A stretch of DNA of 16,172 nucleotides, from NCBI GenBank assembly GCA_017456945.1, contig JAFTIK010000054.1, positions 1 to 16,172 of the forward strand. Reading direction: 5' to 3'. Both the position numbers and the translations under genes were made by a program. Under the pieces are notes generated by a model. That model made no database searches. It was not told the origin of the DNA and worked only from the letters and a program-made list of their open reading frames with translations. Shown here one piece after another: positions 6,792 through 13,540 of the stretch (the stretch's first letter is position 1; each line of letters starts with the position of its first letter). Origin of the DNA: Clostridia bacterium (GTDB lineage Bacteria; Bacillota_A; Clostridia; Christensenellales; Borkfalkiaceae).

Positions 6792-7721
6792 ATGTATTAC
6801 GTAGGAATTGACGTCGGCGGTATGTCAATAAAAGGCGGAATAGTAAATTCTTCGGGCGAAATTATTTTTAAGTCCGTATGCAAAATTAAAGACAAGCAAG
6901 CAATGCCTGCCTTAGATTTCGTTATGGAAGAAGTCGTTAACTTCGCCAAGTCTAACGGCGTTGCGCTAGAAGGCGCAGGCATAGGCGTTCCGTGTATTTT
7001 CGATAAGAAAACGGGGGTGGTTTCTTACGGAAACAACCTAGATTTCAAGGGCATAAATCTTAAAGAACGCTTTTTAAATAAATACGGGTTAAGATTAGAG
7101 ATTGCTAATGACGCGGCGGCGGCAGCGCTTGGCGAACTTAAATTCGGTGGGGCAAAAGGCTATCAAAACGCCGTGCTAATCACTATCGGCACGGGGGTAG
7201 GCTGTGGAATTATTCTTGGTGGAAAGATTATAAGCACCAACTCGTCGGCAGTCGGCGAACTCTCGCACACTATTTTGCAAGTCGGCGGTAGAAAATGCGC
7301 TTGTGGTAAAAAGGGTTGCGTAGAAGCCTACTGTTCTATGACGGCGCTCTATAAAGACGTGAAGCGCGAAATGCTTAAAAATAAAAATTCTCTACTATGG
7401 CAAACGGTCAAACCCAACGCTATCGACGGCAAGGCTTTTTTCGAGTGGGTTGGAAAGGACCAAACGGCAGATAGGGTGTTTAATAGATTTATAAAGTATT
7501 TAGGGGTTACGGTGGTAAACGTAGCAAACCTACTTCGCCCGGATATTATTCTTATAGGCGGTGGGGTATCTGCGCAAGGCGAAAAGATTATTAAGCCGTT
7601 AGAAGAATACTTAAACCAAAACGTTTTCGCGCCCGAATATACTGCAAAAATACCCGTGCGCTCGGCGCTTAACGGAAACGACGCGGGCATTTTGGGGTCG
7701 GCGTCTTTGGCAATAGATTAA
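6792..7721 (+). CDS. ROK-family sugar kinase (glucokinase-like)
   Basis: This 309-residue cytoplasmic kinase is predicted to phosphorylate glucose or a related hexose with ATP. The start is ATG 6792 (MYYVGIDVGGMSIKGG), preceded by TGGAGA; an upstream in-frame ATG at 6738 lies inside the promoter and is rejected. Visible motifs are the N-terminal phosphate loop DVGGMSIKGG, the catalytic D107 in NDAAAAALGE, the second ATP loop IGTGVGCGI, and the ROK metal site (H159 in GELSH, then CACGKKGC with C169, C171 and C176) followed by E178. There is no DNA-binding N-terminus, so it is a kinase and not a ROK repressor. Its placement between two glycosidase units suggests it handles the released sugar. 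It ends with tandem TAA TAA. Confidence 0.92.
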   Translation: MYYVGIDVGGMSIKGGIVNSSGEIIFKSVCKIKDKQAMPALDFVMEEVVNFAKSNGVALEGAGIGVPCIFDKKTGVVSYGNNLDFKGINLKERFLNKYGLRLEIANDAAAAALGELKFGGAKGYQNAVLITIGTGVGCGIILGGKIISTNSSAVGELSHTILQVGGRKCACGKKGCVEAYCSMTALYKDVKREMLKNKNSLLWQTVKPNAIDGKAFFEWVGKDQTADRVFNRFIKYLGVTVVNVANLLRPDIILIGGGVSAQGEKIIKPLEEYLNQNVFAPEYTAKIPVRSALNGNDAGILGSASLAID

Positions 7722-7739
7722 TAAGCCTAATAATACTAC

Positions 7740-7762
7740 GATTGTGAACTGATAATACAATC
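7740..7762. repeat. Inverted repeat upstream of the glycosidase operon, possible operator
   Basis: GATTGT (7740-7745) and ACAATC (7757-7762) are perfect 6-bp arms 11 nt apart, and the right arm occupies the expected -35 position of the following promoter. There is no T-tract, so a terminator is unlikely; an operator or activator site is the best guess. Confidence 0.35.
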
Positions 7763-7778
7763 TAAACAAAATATATTA

Positions 7779-7787
7779 TGTTATAAT
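7779..7787 (+). promoter_or_regulatory. Extended -10 promoter of the four-gene glycosidase operon
   Basis: TGT followed by a perfect TATAAT (7782-7787) forms an extended -10. No good -35 hexamer lies 16-18 nt upstream, which would suit an activator-dependent promoter. The start near 7794 leaves a leader of about nine nt before ATG 7803, where AGAGAGCGAG is a modest ribosome site. Confidence 0.5.
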
Positions 7788-7802
7788 TAAAGAGAGCGAG
7801 AA

Positions 7803-9116
7803 ATGAAAAAAGAATTTAGTTATAAACGCGAAAAGGGTCAAAACCCGTTTATAGGGTTTACTAGTTTTCAACATTTAAACAACCAAGAACTTTATTCGGA
7901 TTTAATAGTTAAGCCGGAAAACAACCTTACCGAAACCGAGCACGTAGAGTGTTACCCTATCCCCGAATACGTTAAGCAGAACGGGCGAGAAGAAGGGGGG
8001 TACTATCCGCAATGCTCGGTGGCGTATTACCGTATTTTATGGAAAGAGTTCGAGCCTATCGAAGGGCAGTTCAACTTTGCGCTTATCCAAGAAGTGCTTG
8101 ATCGGGCGGAAGAAGTTGGGCAAACGGTTATGTTCCGTTTGTTAACGCATAGCACTCGCGAAAGCGACGACGTGCCCGACTGGATAAAGGATATTATGGA
8201 ATGCCCCGCTCGCCCACAAGGCGCAAGGGTAAAGGATTCCCCGTCAGACCCAAGATTTATCGATTATTTTATTAAAGCCGTAGTGGCGCTTGCAAAAGAG
8301 TTCGACGATAACCCTACTTTTGAGTTTATGGATATTTCTTTCCCCGGTTCTTGGGGGGAAGGTAGTAGCAACGACTTGTTTACGGATGAAAAGATAGAAC
8401 AGTTGGTTGACGCTTATACGCAAAACTTTAAGAACACCAAACTTATAGGTCAACGCATTGCCGATAAGTTCGTTAAATACGCTAACAAAACTTGCCCCGT
8501 AGGTTGGCGGGCAGACGGGATAGGTCACCCCGTGGTGACTAACGAACTCGTGCCCCAAACTAACCGTTATCTTGGCGAAGTTTGGAAGAAAGCGCACATG
8601 TCTTTCGAAGCCTACTGGTGGCTAGGCGAGTGGCAGAGAAAGGGGTGGGATATAGACGGATTTTTTGCGCGTATGTTAGAGTGTCATATAAGCACGTTTA
8701 ACGCAAAATCCTTGCCGATACCACTTGAATACAAGCAGAAAGTGGAAGATTTTAACGCAAAAATGGGGTATCATTTCGGCGTTAAAAGCGTGGAATTTGA
8801 AGACAAGGCGGAAAAAACGTTAAATATAAACTTAAATATGTTTAACTACGGCGTTGCGCCCATTTATAATAAGATACCATTAAAAATTAGGCTAAAAGGT
8901 GAAAGAACGGCTTACACCTTTACGCAAGATACGGATATTACCGAGTGGATGCCGGGGGATAACCAAGTAAAACTTAAACTCAATTTACTTGCTATGCCAA
9001 AGGGCAACTACGACGTTGAACTTGGAATTTTCGACCAAAAGCACTCGCTCGAACTTTGTATGGACGGGCAGACGGACGGTAAATTCTATATTTTAGGAAA
9101 AACGGAAATTATTTAG
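7803..9116 (+). CDS. Clan GH-A-like (beta/alpha)8 protein with C-terminal beta-sandwich (DUF4832-like)
   Basis: This 437-residue protein resembles glycosidases of the beta-galactosidase/GH42-like (beta/alpha)8 clan. Residues about 70-115 read YRILWKEFEPIEGQFNFALI and later a typical PDWI, as in strands 1-3 of such barrels. E186 in PGSWGEG sits where an acid/base Glu is expected, and E269 in FEAYWWLGEW is a candidate nucleophile. Residues about 335-437 look like an immunoglobulin-type beta-sandwich ending LGIFDQKHSLELCMDGQTDG, close to what I recall of DUF4832 proteins. No signal peptide is seen. It is the first gene of an operon; the next gene starts 10 nt after its TAG. The family placement is from memory of patterns and the substrate is unknown. 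Confidence 0.7.
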   Translation: MKKEFSYKREKGQNPFIGFTSFQHLNNQELYSDLIVKPENNLTETEHVECYPIPEYVKQNGREEGGYYPQCSVAYYRILWKEFEPIEGQFNFALIQEVLDRAEEVGQTVMFRLLTHSTRESDDVPDWIKDIMECPARPQGARVKDSPSDPRFIDYFIKAVVALAKEFDDNPTFEFMDISFPGSWGEGSSNDLFTDEKIEQLVDAYTQNFKNTKLIGQRIADKFVKYANKTCPVGWRADGIGHPVVTNELVPQTNRYLGEVWKKAHMSFEAYWWLGEWQRKGWDIDGFFARMLECHISTFNAKSLPIPLEYKQKVEDFNAKMGYHFGVKSVEFEDKAEKTLNINLNMFNYGVAPIYNKIPLKIRLKGERTAYTFTQDTDITEWMPGDNQVKLKLNLLAMPKGNYDVELGIFDQKHSLELCMDGQTDGKFYILGKTEII

Positions 9117-9126
9117 GAAGAAAGAA

Positions 9127-10608
9127 ATGAAATTAAACAACGTTTGGGGGTACGGTCAACTTTTCGGGTTTTCCGCGCTCGACGGAATTAACAGATATTA
9201 CAACGATTTTATCGGCACGCTTACCCACAAGAAGATAGGCGTTCGCTTTGAGTTAAAGGACTGGATAACCGTTCAGTTTCCCGTTAAAGGTAGGGTAACT
9301 TTTAATGCTATCACGGGGGATATGATAGACGCTAAAACCAAAGACGGCGAGTTTTTTATGTCTTTCGTCGATAACGATACGATAGTCGGCGTAAGCCCCG
9401 TAATGCCCAAGATAACCTATCAAAAAAAGGCGTATAATCAAACGTTTTATAGGGGTTGCGATTGCTATTTTAACTTTACCGATAGCCTTGTGCTTTATAC
9501 TCAAAAGCAAGGCGACCTTTATAGGTTTGCAATAGCCCACACCATTAATCACGGCGTGGCGTCTGGCATTGCAAAACAAGCGATTTTCGCCGATTTACAA
9601 GCGCTTAAAGAAAAGAGATATTCTTATTTTAAAAATATGCCTAAATGTAAGGATAATAGATATGAAAGGCTATATTATAAAGCGCTTGCGATAAACAAGG
9701 TTAACGTTCGCTATGCAGAAGGTAAAATCCCCTGCGTTTGGACTACGCCCGACCGTGTTCCGCACCGCCATTTATGGCTATGGGATAGCGTTTTCCACGC
9801 GCTTGCGATAGTGAACTATAACCCCGAACTAGCAAAGAACGCTATTCGCGCCGTTCTTGCGCAGGCTAGAGAAGACGGGTTTATTCCTTGCACTATGACG
9901 CCAAGCGGTGGCGACGACGTAACTCAACCCCAAGTTCTTTCTTGGGGCGTTTGGGAAGTGTACAAAAAGACGGGTGATATAGAGTTCTTAAAAGAGAGCG
10001 TAAAAACGCTCGAAGGTTATCTTACTTACGATATGAATAACCGTGATAAGAACGGCAACGGACTGTTAGAGTGGGTTAGCGACCCCGACGACTTAACTTG
10101 CAAATGCGGTGAATCGGGGCAAGATAACTCGCCTAGATTTGATTTTGATTACGATATGGACGCGGTGGATTTTTCAACGTTTGCCGTTCACGACGCCGTT
10201 TATCTTTCTTACATATATAACGAACTTGGCGATAAAGAAAACGCGAAAAAATGGCAAAACACGGCGGATAGCATAAAGAATAAAATCAACCGACTTTTGT
10301 GGAGTGAAGAAGACGGGGTTTATTACGATAGGCTTTTTAACGGCGAATTTTCTAAGGTTTTAACACCCGTAAGTTTCTTTCCGCTTTTTGCAAATATACC
10401 AAACAAAGAGCAGGCGGAAAAGATGGTTAAAGTTCTTACCGACGAACGACTTTTGTGGACTAAAAATCCGATATCTACCATTTCGCAAACTCATCCGGCA
10501 TATTCTAACGATATGTGGCGTGGCGGGGTATGGCTTAACCTTAACTATTTTATAATAAAAGGCTTAAAGAACTACGGATACGACGCGCTTGACGAAGATT
10601 TAAGGTAA
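9127..10608 (+). CDS. GH63/MGH1-like (alpha/alpha)6 glycoside hydrolase, ended early by an in-frame TAA
   Basis: The 493 residues comprise an N-terminal beta-rich domain (about 1-175) and most of an (alpha/alpha)6 barrel. HLWLWDSVFHALAI and VLSWGVWEVY are typical of the bacterial GH63/mannosylglycerate-hydrolase group. D333 in GESGQDNSPRFD is the predicted general acid. The frame stops at TAA 10606-10608 after ALDEDLR, but the same frame continues as RTRKMVDQWYKKSG and on to 10818. That piece holds IFEFYD, whose Glu matches the expected catalytic base, so the 493-residue product alone should be inactive. Read through, the protein would be 563 residues, a normal length. GGAAGA supports the start. 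Glucosylglycerate, mannosylglycerate or another short alpha-glycoside are possible substrates. The break may be a mutation, a sequence error or readthrough. Confidence 0.85.
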   Translation: MKLNNVWGYGQLFGFSALDGINRYYNDFIGTLTHKKIGVRFELKDWITVQFPVKGRVTFNAITGDMIDAKTKDGEFFMSFVDNDTIVGVSPVMPKITYQKKAYNQTFYRGCDCYFNFTDSLVLYTQKQGDLYRFAIAHTINHGVASGIAKQAIFADLQALKEKRYSYFKNMPKCKDNRYERLYYKALAINKVNVRYAEGKIPCVWTTPDRVPHRHLWLWDSVFHALAIVNYNPELAKNAIRAVLAQAREDGFIPCTMTPSGGDDVTQPQVLSWGVWEVYKKTGDIEFLKESVKTLEGYLTYDMNNRDKNGNGLLEWVSDPDDLTCKCGESGQDNSPRFDFDYDMDAVDFSTFAVHDAVYLSYIYNELGDKENAKKWQNTADSIKNKINRLLWSEEDGVYYDRLFNGEFSKVLTPVSFFPLFANIPNKEQAEKMVKVLTDERLLWTKNPISTISQTHPAYSNDMWRGGVWLNLNYFIIKGLKNYGYDALDEDLR

Positions 10609-10620
10609 AGAACGCGTAAA

Positions 10621-10818
10621 ATGGTGGATCAGTGGTATAAAAAGTCAGGCACGATATTCGAGTTTTACGACCCCGAAGATAAGGTTATTCCCTGTCTTTG
10701 CCAAAGAAAGGGCTTGCCTATAAACCCACCCGACTGGCGAAAACAAGTTCACGCTATAATCGACTATAACTGGTCGGCGTGCTTTACTCTAATGCTAATT
10801 CAAAACGATTTATATTAA
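10621..10818 (+). pseudogene. Detached C-terminal segment of the GH63-like hydrolase
   Basis: This stretch is in the same frame as the preceding gene and is open from the base after its TAA (10609); the first ATG is at 10621. It encodes 65 residues from that ATG. E14 (codon 10660-10662) in GTIFEFYDPED is the predicted catalytic base of the GH63-like fold, and the end RKQVHAIIDYNWSACFTLMLI resembles the last barrel helices. No ribosome site stands at a proper distance from ATG 10621 (AAGG is about 14 nt away), so independent translation is doubtful. It is best read as the cut-off end of the upstream gene. If the TAA is read through or is an error, both parts form one enzyme. The amidohydrolase begins nine nt after its stop. 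Confidence 0.75.
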
Positions 10819-10827
10819 GGTGAAAAA

Positions 10828-11976
10828 ATGGAAAAGGTTTACGACGTACACGTGCATTACAGTTTTGACGTGCCGATGCAAGAAATGGTTAATATCTTTG
10901 CAGAAGAATTTAATAAAACGGGTACGGAAAAGTTTTGTTTTTTAAGTTTGCCACATCACGCAAACGGCAAGGATAAATTGTTTTTAAGCGCAAATCAAAA
11001 CGTAAAAGGGCTTTTTTTAAAAAAGTTCTTTTCGCCAAACGGCTATGCTTTTGCAGGGCTCGTTCACCCGCAAGAAAAAATAAGCGATAAAGAGCGCGTA
11101 GAGATTTATTATAACCAAGCCGTTGAATATAAAAACGCGGGTTTCGACGGAATAAAAATGCTTGAAGGTCACCCGACCTTAAGTCGAGCGTTGGGGCGGG
11201 CGCTAAACGATAAAGTTTACGACAAGTTTTACGATTATCTTGAAGAAAGTAAAACGCCTATTATTATGCACGTTGCCGACCCCGAAGGCAGTTGGGCAAT
11301 GGAAACGGCAAGTGAAGACGCAAAGGCGTTGGGGCGCACTTATTGCGACGGGTTTCCTTCTAAAAAGCAGTTGACTGACGAAGTTTTCAAAGTGCTAGAA
11401 AAGCACCCAAAATTAAAATTCGGGCTTGCGCATTTTGGGTTTATGTCTTACGATATAACCGAAGCGGAAAGGTTTTTAGGTTTTGAAAACACCTTTTTCG
11501 ACTTAACGCCAGGGGGCGAGCAACTAATAAATATGTCTAAAGACTGGGATAGGTGGCTAATGTTTTTTGAAAAGCACCAAGACAGAATAGTTTACGGTAC
11601 GGATTTTTACGCTTTTCCTAAAGATGAGAACTGGGAAATTGCGTTTAACCGCAGACCTAAATTTGTTCGCCAAATGTTAGAAACGAATACCGAACATAAG
11701 TATATTGACCAAACCTTTAAGGGTGTTAAATTAGATAAAAAAATAAGAGATAAAATTTATCGTGAAAATTTTGTAAAACTTTTGGGCGCACCTAAAAAAA
11801 TAAACCAAGAATATTTCGTTGGTGAAATTGAAAGACTTCTAAAAGATTTGCCTAAAGGAGATAAGTTTTATACAAAAGACGGCGAGATAGATATATCTAA
11901 TCCCGAAAATATAGAAAAGGTTACCCAAAGATACGTAAGCGATTTAGAGTTTATGCTAGAAAATTTTAATAAGTAG
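10828..11976 (+). CDS. Amidohydrolase-family metal-dependent hydrolase (PF04909-like)
   Basis: The 382-residue protein has the amidohydrolase TIM-barrel pattern: DVHVH at residues 6-10 (metal ligands H8, H10), K110 in GIKMLEGH, H148 in IIMHVADP, H202 in GLAHFGF and D259 in VYGTDFY. This set fits the PF04909 group, whose known members include lactonases, decarboxylases and some hydratases acting on small organic acids. The C-terminal 100 residues are charged and less typical. No signal peptide is seen. It is translated from AAGGTG four nt upstream of ATG and is the third unit of the glycosidase operon. In this setting it may open a lactone or hydrolyse an amide of a sugar derivative (inference). 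It ends in TAG, 13 nt before the next ATG. Confidence 0.85.
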   Translation: MEKVYDVHVHYSFDVPMQEMVNIFAEEFNKTGTEKFCFLSLPHHANGKDKLFLSANQNVKGLFLKKFFSPNGYAFAGLVHPQEKISDKERVEIYYNQAVEYKNAGFDGIKMLEGHPTLSRALGRALNDKVYDKFYDYLEESKTPIIMHVADPEGSWAMETASEDAKALGRTYCDGFPSKKQLTDEVFKVLEKHPKLKFGLAHFGFMSYDITEAERFLGFENTFFDLTPGGEQLINMSKDWDRWLMFFEKHQDRIVYGTDFYAFPKDENWEIAFNRRPKFVRQMLETNTEHKYIDQTFKGVKLDKKIRDKIYRENFVKLLGAPKKINQEYFVGEIERLLKDLPKGDKFYTKDGEIDISNPENIEKVTQRYVSDLEFMLENFNK

Positions 11977-11989
11977 GAAGAGTAATTTT

Positions 11990-12691
11990 ATGTGGAACGG
12001 AAAAAATAAAGCGATAACTTTTAGTTTTGACGACGGTGTTCAACAAGACAAAAGATGTGTGGAAATATTAAATAAATACGGGCTAAAAGGCACTTTTAAC
12101 CTTAATTCTGCAAAGTTTGGGCTAGAGTTCCCTTATACCATGCCTACCGACGGCAGAATAATAGAACGCACTATTATTACCCCTGAAGAAGCAATTTCGC
12201 TATATAAAAATCACGAACTTGGCGTTCATACCCTTACCCACGCAGATTTAACCAAACTGCCCGAGTCTTGCATAGTTTGGCAGGTAGAAGAAGACAGAAA
12301 AAATTTAGAGCGTTTGGGGGGCAAGCCCGTTCAAGTTATGGCGTACCCTTGCGGTTACGTTGACGATAGGGTGGTTGGCGTGTTGGATAAAAAGACCAAA
12401 GTAAAACTTGCAAGAACGGTTATTTCCACCTATAACTTTGAGCCACAAACCGACCTTTTAAGGTTTAACCCAACTATTCATATGAAAGAATACGACAAGA
12501 TGATAGAACTTGCAAAAGAGTTTATATCTCTCAAAACGGATACGCCCAAAATCTTCTATATTTGGGGGCATACTTACGAGTTTGATATGGACGATATAAA
12601 CTACCAAAAGTTTGAAGACTTGTGTAAGTTGATTTCTGGTAAGGAAGATATTTTTTACGGCACGAACGGAGAAGTGTTTTTCGGAAAATAA
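11990..12691 (+). CDS. NodB-type polysaccharide deacetylase-like hydrolase (CE4 fold)
   Basis: This is a 233-residue protein of the polysaccharide deacetylase family, which removes acyl groups from amino sugars with a divalent metal. The NodB motif 1 is SFDDG (D14, D15), motif 2 is HTLTH (H80 and H84 as metal ligands) and the YPCGYVDDR segment replaces motif 3. There is no signal peptide or transmembrane segment, so it is likely cytoplasmic. That points to a small soluble substrate and not to peptidoglycan, as in other intracellular family members. AGGAAGAG precedes the ATG. It is the last gene of the operon, and the terminator begins four nt after its stop. Confidence 0.85.
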   Translation: MWNGKNKAITFSFDDGVQQDKRCVEILNKYGLKGTFNLNSAKFGLEFPYTMPTDGRIIERTIITPEEAISLYKNHELGVHTLTHADLTKLPESCIVWQVEEDRKNLERLGGKPVQVMAYPCGYVDDRVVGVLDKKTKVKLARTVISTYNFEPQTDLLRFNPTIHMKEYDKMIELAKEFISLKTDTPKIFYIWGHTYEFDMDDINYQKFEDLCKLISGKEDIFYGTNGEVFFGK

Positions 12692-12695
12692 AATT

Positions 12696-12732
12696 AAAAC
12701 CTTTGCGGGCTTGATTTCTGCAAAGGTTTTTT
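12696..12732 (+). terminator. Terminator of the glycosidase operon
   Basis: A perfect 11-bp stem AAAACCTTTGC / GCAAAGGTTTT with a 13-nt loop ends in a run of six Ts (12727-12732). It overlaps the next gene's promoter. Confidence 0.8.
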
Positions 12733-12739
12733 GTATAAT
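12711..12739 (+). promoter_or_regulatory. Promoter of the SGNH hydrolase gene, overlapping the terminator
   Basis: TTGATT (12711-12716, in the hairpin loop), a 17-nt spacer made of the right arm and T-run, and a perfect TATAAT (12734-12739) put the start near 12746. Confidence 0.7.
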
Positions 12740-12769
12740 TATAATAAACAAGGTAAAGAAGGTAAAATT

Positions 12770-13417
12770 ATGAAAAAAGTAGCGTTGCTTGGCGATTCAA
12801 TTCGCATTGGTTATGAAAAATACGTTAAGGATAGTTTAGAAGGGGTTGCAGAAGTTTATTCGCCCAAAGATAACTGTAAATTTACCTTTAACCTAATGCG
12901 CTATTTGCGCAGTTGGGTTGGCGAAGAAGGTATTCCTTCTAGCGTTGATTTGGTCGTTTGGAACGCTGGGCTTTGGGACGTGGTTAGGTTAGTTGGCGAC
13001 GATAATACACTTACGCCCATAGATACTTACGGGGTTATGATAAAAAGGCTTGACGGGTATATTAGGCGCGTTTTCCCCAACGCCAAAGTGGTGTTCGCAA
13101 CTAGTACTAACGTTCAAGAAGAAAAATACACGGGCAATCTTTACCGTAAAAACGCAGATATAGAAGCCTTTAACCAAACGGCTGTTTCCGCGTTAAGCAA
13201 ATCGGACACGGCTATTTTAGACCTTTACGAACTAACCAAAAATATCCCCGACGACTGCCGTAGCGATATGACCCACTTTAACACCGAAAATGGTGTAAAA
13301 CTTCTCGGTGGTAAGGTTTTGGCAACCATATGTAAACAATTAGATATAAAACAAACGGACTTAAAAGACGCAAGTTGTATTCCGCCCGAAATTGCAAAAG
13401 AAATTTTAGGCGCTTAA
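12770..13417 (+). CDS. SGNH/GDSL-family hydrolase (esterase-like)
   Basis: This 215-residue protein has the SGNH hydrolase blocks: GDS at residues 7-9 (catalytic Ser), the Asn block WNAGLWDVV, and DMTHFN near the end, where Asp and His complete the triad. Such enzymes are lipases, esterases or acetyl-esterases acting on sugars and lipids. No signal peptide is seen. The start is ATG 12770 because AAGG sites lie at 12750-12764 and the upstream TTG at 12731 overlaps the promoter. It is monocistronic, with its own promoter and terminator. Lying next to the glycan operon, it might remove acetyl or other ester groups from a sugar, but this is inference. Confidence 0.85.
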   Translation: MKKVALLGDSIRIGYEKYVKDSLEGVAEVYSPKDNCKFTFNLMRYLRSWVGEEGIPSSVDLVVWNAGLWDVVRLVGDDNTLTPIDTYGVMIKRLDGYIRRVFPNAKVVFATSTNVQEEKYTGNLYRKNADIEAFNQTAVSALSKSDTAILDLYELTKNIPDDCRSDMTHFNTENGVKLLGGKVLATICKQLDIKQTDLKDASCIPPEIAKEILGA

Positions 13418-13428
13418 AAAAAGATTTT

Positions 13429-13455
13429 CCACCCGAATTTTTCGGGTGGTTTTTT
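13429..13455 (+). terminator. Terminator of the SGNH hydrolase gene
   Basis: A perfect 9-bp stem CCACCCGAA / TTCGGGTGG with a TTT loop is followed by six Ts. Confidence 0.92.
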
Positions 13456-13468
13456 ATTTGCTAAACCG

Positions 13469-13497
13469 TTGACTTTAACTTTGCTTTATGCTATAAT
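13469..13497 (+). promoter_or_regulatory. degV promoter
   Basis: TTGACT (13469-13474), a 17-nt spacer and a perfect TATAAT (13492-13497) give a start near 13504. The longest open frame of degV begins with the TTG of this -35 box, which rules that start out. Confidence 0.85.
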
Positions 13498-13540
13498 TCA
13501 ACTTGTTGATTTTACAACATCTCAAAAAAAGGAAATAAAT

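Noticed and set aside
9127..11976. One long frame joining the GH63-like enzyme and the amidohydrolase
   Set aside because: The two genes share a frame by coincidence; a TAA, then AAGGTG and ATG separate them, and the amidohydrolase begins with its normal N-terminal DVHVH strand.
12731..12769. TTG at 12731 as the SGNH hydrolase start
   Set aside because: It is in the terminator T-run and upstream of the -10 box, so it would not be in the transcript from the adjacent promoter.
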